Shown here one piece after another: positions 8,220 to 15,718 of a stretch of 64,000 nucleotides of DNA. Source of the DNA: Pseudobacter ginsenosidimutans (GTDB taxonomy: Bacteria > Bacteroidota > Bacteroidia > Chitinophagales > Chitinophagaceae); contig NZ_CP042431.1 in NCBI RefSeq assembly GCF_007970185.1, forward strand, positions 1,240,001 to 1,304,000, read 5' to 3'. The notes beneath the pieces are model-generated. The model did not search any database, had not been told where the DNA came from, and saw nothing but the letters and a program-made list of their open reading frames with translations. Each line of letters opens with the position of its first letter. Within the stretch, counting starts at the first letter, position 1. The position numbers were made by a program, and so were the translations under genes.

Positions 8220-10217
8220 ATGCAGCTTTACTGCGACTCATTAACAGAATACAAGAGAATCAAGACCGTAGAAGTGAAGATCGGCGACCTCCTCCTGGGA
8301 AACGGTCACCCGATCCGTGTACAGACCATGACCACCACGGATACGATGGACACCATCGGCACAGTAGAGCAGACCATCCGCTGCATTGAGGCCGGCGCCG
8401 AACTGGTGCGCATCACAGCTCCCAGCAAAAAAGAAGCAGAGAATCTCCTCAACATAAAGAATGAATTACACAAACGCGGCTATCACACGCCGCTTGTAGC
8501 CGATATCCACTTCACGCCCAATGCCGCTGAAATAGCAGCCCGCATCATTGAGAAAGTGCGCGTGAATCCAGGCAATTATGTTGATAAGAAGAAATTTGAA
8601 CAGATCGATTATACCGATGCCGAATACGCAGAAGAGATCGAACGTATCCGCGACCGCTTCACGCCACTGGTGAAGATCTGCAAGGAATACGGAACAGCCA
8701 TGCGCATCGGCACCAACCACGGCTCACTCAGCGACCGTATCATGAGCCGCTACGGCGATACCGCCAATGGTATGGTAGAATCAGCTATGGAGTTCCTGCG
8801 CATCGCACGCGCTGAAGATTATCACAATATCGTGCTCAGCATGAAGAGCAGTAATCCCCTGGTGATGGTGCAGGCTTACCGCCTCCTGGTGCAAACCATG
8901 AACAATGAATTCGGTCTTATCTACCCCTTACACTTAGGGGTAACCGAAGCCGGCGATGGAGAAGATGGCCGCATCAAATCAGCCATCGGTATCGGAAGTT
9001 TATTGGAAGATGGGATCGGAGATACTATCCGCGTATCGCTCACGGAAGATCCGGAATTCGAGATCCCCGTTTGCCAGGACCTGGTAAAAAGATATACAAA
9101 ACCTGCATCCGCTTCATTTGAAGTGCCGCCCGTTGAGAAGCTCAGTTATGATCCTTTCTCCTACGCGCGGAGAGACAGTTTCGCCGTTGATAATATCGGC
9201 GGCAAACAGGTGCCGGTAGTGGTCGCTGATCTCAGCAGGCTGGACAATATCACTCCGCAACACCTGCAGAGCATCGGCTACAACTACGACGCCAATACAG
9301 ACAAATGGAATATCAATGATGCCGCTGCCGACTATGTTTTCACCGGCAACAATGTGCTCGACTTCCATTTGCCCGGCACACTCAAAGTGATCGTTTATCC
9401 GGATGCACTGGCCAATGCCAATGATCCATCCAAATATTTCCCCATTTTCAGCGCCGCTGAATTTGCCGATTCACCCCATCGTAACCGACACCTGAATTTT
9501 GTAATGGTGGATTGCTATGGAAGGCCCGAGCAGGTGCTGGACCAGCAACAGGATGGGACCTGGGCCAACGATGCATCAGTAGTGCTCTGTCTCAGCAGTA
9601 CCCGCAAGAACGCCATGCAGGCCGTACGTCGCATGTTTGTGGAGCTGCACCAGCAGAACATCAAGAATCCGGTTGTATTGATCACTGACAGTAATGGACA
9701 AACGCCGGACGAACATCTCATTCATTTTGCTACAGAAACAGGTGCGCTCCTGCTTGATGGTTTGGGAGATGGTATTTGCCTGGGCTATGGCGCCAATGCA
9801 AAGAAGGAAAGCCTTCAAACCAATGGCCGCACTTATCTGCCGGTAAAGGATCATAACCAATGGACGAACAATATTGCTTTCTCCATATTGCAGGCAACGC
9901 GTACGCGTATCTCCAAAACAGAATACATTTCCTGTCCGAGCTGCGGCCGTACATTATTCGATCTGCAGGAAACAACGGCTAAGATCCGATCTGTTACCAA
10001 CCACCTGAAAGGTGTGAAGATCGCCATCATGGGTTGTATCGTGAATGGTCCCGGCGAAATGGCGGACGCGGATTTCGGTTATGTGGGAAGCGGCCCCGGC
10101 AAGATCACGCTGTATAAAGGAAAAGAAGTGGTAAAAAGAAATGTGGACAGCGCCATTGCCGTGGAAGAGCTGATCAACTTATTGAAAGAAAACGAAGCCT
10201 GGGTAGAACCGGCATAG
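8220..10217 (+). CDS. ispG: 4-hydroxy-3-methylbut-2-enyl diphosphate synthase, long form
   Basis: 665 residues from ATG at 8220. It performs the penultimate MEP-pathway step, converting MEcPP to HMBPP with reductive ring opening by a [4Fe-4S] cluster. The N-terminal TIM barrel begins after YKRIKTVEVKIGD. A large insertion domain of about 250-300 residues sits mid-protein, as in Bacteroidota, chlamydial and plant enzymes, which explains the length against about 370 in E. coli. The C-terminal cluster domain has SCPSCGRT near 570-577 and GCIVNGPGE near 605-613 (third Cys and catalytic Glu). It is probably monocistronic, with its own minus-7 box and a strong terminator. Confidence 0.96.
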   Translation: MQLYCDSLTEYKRIKTVEVKIGDLLLGNGHPIRVQTMTTTDTMDTIGTVEQTIRCIEAGAELVRITAPSKKEAENLLNIKNELHKRGYHTPLVADIHFTPNAAEIAARIIEKVRVNPGNYVDKKKFEQIDYTDAEYAEEIERIRDRFTPLVKICKEYGTAMRIGTNHGSLSDRIMSRYGDTANGMVESAMEFLRIARAEDYHNIVLSMKSSNPLVMVQAYRLLVQTMNNEFGLIYPLHLGVTEAGDGEDGRIKSAIGIGSLLEDGIGDTIRVSLTEDPEFEIPVCQDLVKRYTKPASASFEVPPVEKLSYDPFSYARRDSFAVDNIGGKQVPVVVADLSRLDNITPQHLQSIGYNYDANTDKWNINDAAADYVFTGNNVLDFHLPGTLKVIVYPDALANANDPSKYFPIFSAAEFADSPHRNRHLNFVMVDCYGRPEQVLDQQQDGTWANDASVVLCLSSTRKNAMQAVRRMFVELHQQNIKNPVVLITDSNGQTPDEHLIHFATETGALLLDGLGDGICLGYGANAKKESLQTNGRTYLPVKDHNQWTNNIAFSILQATRTRISKTEYISCPSCGRTLFDLQETTAKIRSVTNHLKGVKIAIMGCIVNGPGEMADADFGYVGSGPGKITLYKGKEVVKRNVDSAIAVEELINLLKENEAWVEPA

Positions 10218-10232
10218 AAAATACTCAAAAAT

Positions 10233-10269
10233 AAAAGCGGCGATCTGCACAAAACAGATCGCCGCTTTT
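10233..10269. terminator. Bidirectional intrinsic terminator between ispG and pheS
   Basis: A perfect 15-bp stem (10233-10247 with 10255-10269, core GCGGCGATCTG) with a 7-nt loop, flanked by A and T runs. It can serve ispG on the plus strand and pheS on the minus strand. Confidence 0.93.
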
Positions 10270-10293
10270 TATTTTGAGGGATGAACTATCCCG

Positions 10294-11322
10294 CTAAGTG
10301 ATCGGCGTAAACTGATTCAGGAACCGCACATCATTCTCACTGAACAACCTGATATCATTGATGCCATATTTCAGCATCGCTGGTCTTTCGATCCCCATAC
10401 CGAATGCGAAACCTGTGTATTTATTCGGATCGATCTTACAATTCTCCAGCACTTTCGGATGCACCATGCCGCATCCCAGGATCTCCAGCCAGCCGGTGCG
10501 CTTGCACACAGCACAACCTTCGCCATGACAGATCAGACATTGAACGTCCATTTCTGCACTGGGCTCGGTGAAGGGAAAGTAGCTGGGACGGAACCGGATC
10601 TTGATATCCTTTCCATACATTTCCTGCACGAAGAAATAAAGTGTTTGCTTCAGGTCAGCGAAAGATACGTTCTCATCGATATACAATCCTTCGATCTGGT
10701 GGAAGAAACAATGGCTGCGTGCACTGATAGTCTCGTTGCGGTAAACGCGGCCGGGACAAACGATGCGCAGCGGCAATACGCCTTTCTCCATGTTGCGGAT
10801 CTGGGTATTGCTCGTATGGGTACGCAGCACCCAGTCAGGGTTCTGCTGGATATAAAATGTATCCTGCATATCGCGTGCAGGGTGGTTTTCAGCGATATTG
10901 AGGGCGGTGAAATTATGCCAGTCGTCTTCAATCTCCGGACCTTCAGCAGTAGAAAAGCCGAGACGGTTGAAGATACTGATCACATGATTCAGGAATAAAT
11001 TGATCGGATGGCGTGTTCCGAGTGTAAGTGAATCACCGGGAAGGGTTACATCGATAGAAGCGGCCTTTTGTGATCCTCCGCCCAGCTGCTCTTTCCAGTT
11101 TTCATATTTTCCTTCAGCCAGTTGTTTGAATTCGTTCAATACCTGTCCGAATTCTTTTTTCTGGTCTGCCGGAACATTCTTCATTTCAGCGAAGAGGTTC
11201 TTGACAATACCTTTGGTACCTAAGAATTTTATACGGTAGGCTTCCAATGAATCGGCTCCATTGGTGGGGGTATTTTCAATCTCCAGCTTGTAAGCTGCGA
11301 TCTGTTGTAACAATTGCTCCAT
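10294..11322 (-). CDS. pheS: Phenylalanine--tRNA ligase alpha subunit
   Basis: 342 residues, the usual length. It is the catalytic class II subunit of the alpha2beta2 synthetase that charges tRNA-Phe in the cytoplasm. An N-terminal coiled-coil tRNA-binding arm (about 1-90) is followed by the catalytic core with motif 2 around FHQIEGLYID and motif 3 GMGIERPAMLKYG near the C-terminus. CxxC-like cysteines lie in CLICHGEGCAVC before motif 3. The beta-subunit gene pheT is not adjacent, which is common. The ATG is only 4 nt downstream of a TATCTTTG minus-7 box, so the mRNA may be leaderless. Divergent from the arginase-fold gene. Confidence 0.97.
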   Translation of the reverse strand: MEQLLQQIAAYKLEIENTPTNGADSLEAYRIKFLGTKGIVKNLFAEMKNVPADQKKEFGQVLNEFKQLAEGKYENWKEQLGGGSQKAASIDVTLPGDSLTLGTRHPINLFLNHVISIFNRLGFSTAEGPEIEDDWHNFTALNIAENHPARDMQDTFYIQQNPDWVLRTHTSNTQIRNMEKGVLPLRIVCPGRVYRNETISARSHCFFHQIEGLYIDENVSFADLKQTLYFFVQEMYGKDIKIRFRPSYFPFTEPSAEMDVQCLICHGEGCAVCKRTGWLEILGCGMVHPKVLENCKIDPNKYTGFAFGMGIERPAMLKYGINDIRLFSENDVRFLNQFTPIT

Positions 11323-11326
11323 GTGG

Positions 11327-11334
11327 CAAAGATA
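11327..11334 (-). promoter_or_regulatory. TATCTTTG minus-7 element for pheS, 4 nt from the start codon
   Basis: On the minus strand TATCTTTG is followed by CCAC and then the pheS ATG (11322). The match to TAnnTTTG is exact; a TTG lies about 25 nt upstream, slightly beyond the ideal spacing. If used, transcription would begin at or next to the start codon. Confidence 0.55.
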
Positions 11335-11390
11335 AGAAAGTAAGGGCGCTGGCCGATATCAATTTCCAACTTTCGGTTTATATTGCAGCC

Positions 11391-12527
11391 ATGTCGGATA
11401 TATTGAACATAAGTGACTTCCTGGAACCCATCAACCGGGCCATGCTCTCACTGGACGAGGATTATAAGGATGGACAGTTTGGCAAGATCATTGACGTTTA
11501 TGAAGAAGCGATGCCCGAACTGGAACTGGCAGACATCGTGCTGGTGGGCTGCGGAGACTCCCGCGGGGCAGGCATCAATATTCACAGCACAGATTCCCCG
11601 GATACCATCAGGGCTGAATTTTACCAGCTTTTTTACTGGCATACGGATGTCCACATCGCCGATGTGGGTAACGTAAAACGCGGCGCCTCCCTCAACGATA
11701 CCTATGCCGCCCTCAAAACCGTGGTGAGCGCCCTCACCTCCGCAGGCAAACTGGTGGTGATACTCGGAGGCACACACGATCTTACCATGGCGCAATACCG
11801 CGTGTATGCAGACCAGGAACAGATCATCGAAGCCGCCTGCGTGGACGCTCTCATCGATCTGGATATCGATAGCCGTCAGCGCGACAAAAATTTCCTCATG
11901 GAAATGCTCACCGGCGAACCCAATTTCATCAAGCATTATAATCATATCGGATTCCAGAGTTACTATGTCCACCCGCGTATGCTGGAAACTATGGACAAGC
12001 TCCGGTTCGATTGTTTCCGCGTGGGTCATATCAAAGAAGCCATCGAAGAAATGGAACCGGTGATCCGCAATGCCAAACTCTTCAGTTTCGATATAGCAGC
12101 CATCGCACATGCATTCGCCCCAGCCAATGACATTACCCCCAACGGCTTCAATGGCGAAGAAGCCTGCATCCTCATGCGATATGCAGGGCTTAGTCCAAAT
12201 ATAGACACCGTGGGCATTTACGGCTATATGCATGAGAAAGACCGCGACAATCTCACTGCCAAACAGATCAGCCATATGCTCTGGTACCTCATCGATGGAC
12301 GCAGCCGCGGACAACGTGAAGCGAAACTCGAAGAAAAAGAATCCTTCAACGAGTTCACTATCGCTTTTGCAGAGATCGAAACTGTTTTCCTCCAAAGCAA
12401 ACGCACTGGTCGCTGGTGGATGCAATTACCCGATCAGCAATTCATCGCCTGCTCCTACAAAGACTACCTGCTGGCCAGCAGCAACGAGATCCCGGAACGC
12501 TGGCTGCGCGCGCAGGAAAGAAGCTAA
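11391..12527 (+). CDS. Arginase-fold (formimidoylglutamase-like) protein with altered metal site
   Basis: 378 residues from ATG at 11391; upstream codons overlap the pheS promoter. The ureohydrolase fold is shown by GGTHDL at 126-131, VDALID at 151-156, SFDIAAI near 231-237 and the C-terminal GEEAC...RYAG segment. Ureohydrolases hold two Mn ions through GGxHS, DAHxD and SxDxD. Here the first His is kept, but DAHxD has Leu in place of His and SxDxD has Ala in place of the second Asp. Bacteroidota homologues are usually named formimidoylglutamase (histidine breakdown), but no hut genes are nearby. It may have a changed metal site or be a non-catalytic paralogue. Gene symbol withheld for that reason. 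Confidence 0.75.
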   Translation: MSDILNISDFLEPINRAMLSLDEDYKDGQFGKIIDVYEEAMPELELADIVLVGCGDSRGAGINIHSTDSPDTIRAEFYQLFYWHTDVHIADVGNVKRGASLNDTYAALKTVVSALTSAGKLVVILGGTHDLTMAQYRVYADQEQIIEAACVDALIDLDIDSRQRDKNFLMEMLTGEPNFIKHYNHIGFQSYYVHPRMLETMDKLRFDCFRVGHIKEAIEEMEPVIRNAKLFSFDIAAIAHAFAPANDITPNGFNGEEACILMRYAGLSPNIDTVGIYGYMHEKDRDNLTAKQISHMLWYLIDGRSRGQREAKLEEKESFNEFTIAFAEIETVFLQSKRTGRWWMQLPDQQFIACSYKDYLLASSNEIPERWLRAQERS

Positions 12528-12551
12528 GTCAGAATTTGCTATATTGGTGTT

Positions 12552-13940
12552 ATGAAAATTAGTCTCTGGAGCTTCCTGGCCATAGCCCTGTTCGCATCTG
12601 CCTGTACCAGTACACGCCCCATTACCCAGGGCAGCGCTGTGAAGCAGGATTACGTAGCAGAACACCTGCTGAACGATTCCACTTTGCAAAACGCTCAGGT
12701 AGGTGTTGCCGTTTATGATCCGGCAGCAGGTAAGTACCTGTACAGCTACCAGGCTGAAAAATATTTCACACCCGCCAGCAATACCAAATTGCTCAGTTGC
12801 TATGCAGCCATGAAATATTTGGGCGATAGCATTGTTGGACTTAATTATTTCGAGAACGATACCGCTATCTTTTTATCGCCAACCGGAGATCCTACCTTAC
12901 TGCATCCTGATTACAAACAACAACCTGTGATCAGTTTTCTGCAACAGTCGAAAAAGAATCTTTACATCAATCCTCCCAAATGGAAAACCACCGCCTGGGG
13001 CGAAGGATGGAGCTGGGATGATTATGCAGATGATTACATGGTAGAACGCAGTGCATTGCCTGTATATGGCAACGTAGTAGAATGGGTGCAGGAGAACAAC
13101 GATACCACCGGCAGCAGCAATCCTGATTTTGTTCCATCGCCCAGTATTTATTCCAATCCCGAAGTGAACTGGAAGGTTCGCTTTACAGAAGATACTTCAC
13201 GCCGCTTCCGCGTTGGCCGCGAGCTGAATGCCAATACATTTTTTATCACGCAGGGACTCGAAAAAAAAGCATCGAGGTATGTGCCTTTTGTGACCAATGG
13301 CATACAATCCGCACTGGAGCTCATTCCTGAAGTGATTGGAAAAGAGATAGCAGAAACACCACCGGCTACACGAAGGAGGTTCGATCGTGCGGGTGGTATA
13401 CAATTGCTCGGCGTCAACAGTATTTTGTCGCAGCCCCTGGATTCCATGCTGAGACCGATGATGCACCGCAGTGATAATTTTTTTGCAGAACAATGTTTGC
13501 AGATGGTGAGCTATGAGCTGTTCAGGGAATTCAATGAACAGAAAGTGATCGACACCATGATGAAAACTGTGCTGAACGATCTGCCGCAATCCCCCGCCTG
13601 GGCGGATGGCAGCGGACTGAGCAGAATGAATCTTTTCACACCCCAGGATTTTGTAGTGCTGCTGCAAAAAATGGAAAAGGAGTATGGGATGGATCGATTG
13701 AAAAATATCCTTGCCACAGGTGGTACCGGAACTTTGAAGAATTACTATCTCTCAGACAGCGGATATATTTATGCCAAGACCGGCACGCTCCGTGGAGTAG
13801 TGGCACTCAGCGGTTTCCTGATGACAGAAAAAGGTAAGACACTGATCTTTTCTATATTGGTGAATAATCATAATGGAAGTTCGGTGGCAATCAGGAGGAA
13901 GGTAGAAGGATTTCTAACGGAGATCAGGAGAAAGAACTAA
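12552..13940 (+). CDS. dacB: D-Ala-D-Ala carboxypeptidase/endopeptidase, PBP4 type (S13)
   Basis: 462 residues with a lipoprotein signal (LFASAC, Cys18), so probably anchored and facing the periplasm. It trims peptidoglycan stem peptides or cuts cross-links. The three penicillin-binding motifs are in order: SNTK at 76-79, SDN near 306-308, and KTG near 409-411. The spacing between SxxK and SxN includes the large S13 insertion typical of PBP4. The gene begins 24 bp after the arginase-fold gene, so the two may be co-transcribed although their functions are unrelated. Confidence 0.92.
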   Translation: MKISLWSFLAIALFASACTSTRPITQGSAVKQDYVAEHLLNDSTLQNAQVGVAVYDPAAGKYLYSYQAEKYFTPASNTKLLSCYAAMKYLGDSIVGLNYFENDTAIFLSPTGDPTLLHPDYKQQPVISFLQQSKKNLYINPPKWKTTAWGEGWSWDDYADDYMVERSALPVYGNVVEWVQENNDTTGSSNPDFVPSPSIYSNPEVNWKVRFTEDTSRRFRVGRELNANTFFITQGLEKKASRYVPFVTNGIQSALELIPEVIGKEIAETPPATRRRFDRAGGIQLLGVNSILSQPLDSMLRPMMHRSDNFFAEQCLQMVSYELFREFNEQKVIDTMMKTVLNDLPQSPAWADGSGLSRMNLFTPQDFVVLLQKMEKEYGMDRLKNILATGGTGTLKNYYLSDSGYIYAKTGTLRGVVALSGFLMTEKGKTLIFSILVNNHNGSSVAIRRKVEGFLTEIRRKN

Positions 13941-13945
13941 CGCAG

Positions 13946-13990
13946 TTTCCTATCAGGATTTCTGGTTTTTCCTCTCAATCTGATAGGAAA
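13946..13990. repeat. Inverted repeat TTTCCTATCAG/CTGATAGGAAA plus a third half-copy
   Basis: Perfect 11-bp arms at 13946-13956 and 13980-13990, with a further TGATAGGAAAAA at 14003-14014. It lies between the convergent dacB and the nucleotidyltransferase gene. With the T-rich flank on the minus strand it could terminate the latter, or it could mark the edge of the inserted two-gene module. Confidence 0.5.
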
Positions 13991-14025
13991 AGAAAGTAAA
14001 ATTGATAGGAAAAACTCATCACACT

Positions 14026-14496
14026 CTACTTCTTACCATTTTTACTTTTCCCCTTCTTTTGAAGTGAAGCAATATCATTGATATCTTGCAACCTTCCTGA
14101 CGCTTCTTTATTTTTAATAAAATCCTGAAGACCGATATAGGTTATAATGAGTCCATCGAGATCAACCTCTTCCTTGTTTTTATAGGCATCTTTAAAGTCT
14201 ACTCCATCAATTGAATTCAAAATATCGATTCTAAGTGGAGGATATCCGATTTGAGTCATATAACCCTCTTTCAGAAAATCATCTTTCGTAAATCCCTGTG
14301 CGGACAATCCAAATTCTTTAAGCACATCTAACATCTTATCCGCATTCTTCTTTGAAATCCCGATCCAAATATCAAGGTCTCCGGTATGACGTGGCTTTCC
14401 GTGAAATGCAAGGGCATACCCGCCTACCACCATGTACTGAACTCCGTGTTTATTTAATAATGCTACAAATTCTTCAAAGTCCTGGGCAAGAATCAT
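14026..14496 (-). CDS. Nucleotidyltransferase-fold protein (MNT/AbiEii-like)
   Basis: 156 residues. The core GGYALAFHGKPRHTGD followed by LDIWIG (about residues 23-46) is the GG-(x)n-DxD pattern of the polymerase-beta nucleotidyltransferase superfamily, in the single-domain form seen in AbiEii- and MNT-type toxin or antitoxin proteins. The two metal-binding acidic residues are the D-x-D of GDLDIW. The C-terminal 40 residues are basic and helical, ending in a Lys-rich tail. It follows the upstream gene by 3 bp, so the two form an operon. The base composition is more AT-rich than the neighbours. Substrate unknown; NMP transfer to protein or RNA is possible from the family. Confidence 0.8.
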   Translation of the reverse strand: MILAQDFEEFVALLNKHGVQYMVVGGYALAFHGKPRHTGDLDIWIGISKKNADKMLDVLKEFGLSAQGFTKDDFLKEGYMTQIGYPPLRIDILNSIDGVDFKDAYKNKEEVDLDGLIITYIGLQDFIKNKEASGRLQDINDIASLQKKGKSKNGKK

Positions 14497-14499
14497 GAG

Positions 14500-14919
14500 T
14501 TAGATTTTTCTTTTTGAAACGGCAGCCTTATTCAACTTTGCACCGGGTTGTAATGATTGAGATATTATGAAGGTGACAGCAGCTGCCCTTTCTTTCACTG
14601 ACCGGGATAACCAATAATCGAGATCTTCTTTCGATTGATCAAAACTATGGAGTTGTCTCTTTTGAACTACTGGTACCATTCTAAAGGTTGATTTGGTAGC
14701 TATTGGTTTTGTAATGACAGGCATTCTTTCAATTCGCAAATCCTCAGTTTCGAATGGCTTTTTTGCTTTGGAAAGATAGTTGTTGATAGTATTGTAACTA
14801 TACTCGGGATAGGAAGCAGTGAAATGCTTCAAATTTGAATACACTTCAAAGTTGTCTTTGCTTCTTAATTTCCAGAAAGCAAGTATTACCCTTCTGCCTT
14901 TATCGTCTGATTTTGACAT
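14500..14919 (-). CDS. Unknown basic partner protein of the nucleotidyltransferase
   Basis: 139 residues from ATG at 14919 (MSKSDDKGRR). The frame stays open up to 14964, but that extension would be hydrophobic and lies over the promoter, so I reject it. An N-terminal segment (FWKLRSKDNFEVYSNLKHF, then a YNTINNYLSK helix) resembles a small helix-turn-helix-like unit. A C-terminal segment, DYWLSRSVKERAAAVTFI, matches the short 'ERxxAVxFI' box often found in proteins encoded just before this nucleotidyltransferase family. I recognise no established family for the whole protein. Its position first in the operon, and a palindrome over its promoter, suggest antitoxin or autoregulator, which is inference. 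Confidence 0.65.
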   Translation of the reverse strand: MSKSDDKGRRVILAFWKLRSKDNFEVYSNLKHFTASYPEYSYNTINNYLSKAKKPFETEDLRIERMPVITKPIATKSTFRMVPVVQKRQLHSFDQSKEDLDYWLSRSVKERAAAVTFIISQSLQPGAKLNKAAVSKRKI

Positions 14920-14923
14920 ATAA

Positions 14924-14956
14924 CAAATGTACAAAACGACAACTATTGTAACAATA
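14924..14956 (-). promoter_or_regulatory. Promoter with overlapping palindrome for the nucleotidyltransferase module
   Basis: Minus strand: TTG (14954-14952), 20-nt spacer, TACATTTG (14931-14924), then 4 nt to the ATG at 14919, so the transcript is probably leaderless. A perfect palindrome TATTGT-A-ACAATA (14944-14956) covers the minus-33 TTG and is well placed for repression. Confidence 0.6.
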
Positions 14957-15191
14957 TTTGTCATATTATTTTTTGATCAGATTTTTTTGATCCACATCAA
15001 CTCCACCAACCACCCAACCCTTCCCAATCTGCCCCCGTACAATAAAACAGCATAAAGCAGCGGAAAATAATCCGACCTTTAAGAAGCAATATTGCCCGGG
15101 TTGGATCGTTCAATAAGGGTAAATTCCCTCCGGCTGCTGCATAGCAGTGAACCACTTAATACAAGGATGTTTGGCAGGTAGTCTTGCCGAT

Positions 15192-15713
15192 ATGGAGATG
15201 ATCACCGGCTGTATCAACAACGACCGGCGGTGCCAGGAACAGTTGTACAAACAGTTCTACGGGCCGATGGTATCTATTTGCATGCGGTATACCCGCAATC
15301 ACGACGATGCCATTGAAGTGTTGCACAACGGATTTCTAAAAGTGTATAAACATATTCACACCTTCAACGCAGAGCGTGCATCGCTCTATACCTGGATCAG
15401 GACCATCGTTGTGAATTCAGCTATCGACTTCCTCCGTCAGCGGGAAAAATTCTATAGCGACATCGAATTGGAAAAAGCCTCTGAGCCCGCCATCGACGAC
15501 GATGCCGTGCAAAGGATGTCCGCCACAGAATTACTGAAACTGGTTCAAAGGCTATCGCCCGCCACCAGAACGGTTTTCAACCTGTACGTCATCGAAGGAT
15601 ACAATCACAGAGAAATAGGAGAATTACTGGGCATCAGTGAAGGCACCAGCAAATGGCACCTCAGTGAAGCCCGCAAACAATTACAAAAACTATTACAAAC
15701 CTTGCAAGTGTAA
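15192..15713 (+). CDS. ECF-type RNA polymerase sigma-70 factor
   Basis: 173 residues from ATG at 15192; a GTG 45 bp upstream would add a tail not typical of the family. Region 2 spans about 10-80 (QLYKQFYGPMVSICMRYTRN, then a Trp-containing helix TWIRTIVVNSAIDFLR) and region 4 about 115-170 with the helix-turn-helix around YNHREIGELLGISEGTSKWH. ECF factors direct transcription of envelope or stress genes and are held by an anti-sigma partner. The next gene starts 5 bp downstream and encodes a cytoplasm-membrane-barrel protein, the likely partner. Confidence 0.92.
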   Translation: MEMITGCINNDRRCQEQLYKQFYGPMVSICMRYTRNHDDAIEVLHNGFLKVYKHIHTFNAERASLYTWIRTIVVNSAIDFLRQREKFYSDIELEKASEPAIDDDAVQRMSATELLKLVQRLSPATRTVFNLYVIEGYNHREIGELLGISEGTSKWHLSEARKQLQKLLQTLQV

Positions 15714-15718
15714 ACGTA

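Noticed and set aside
14920-14964. N-terminal extension of the partner of the nucleotidyltransferase
   Set aside because: It would be a hydrophobic segment translated across the promoter boxes; the ATG at 14919 fits better.
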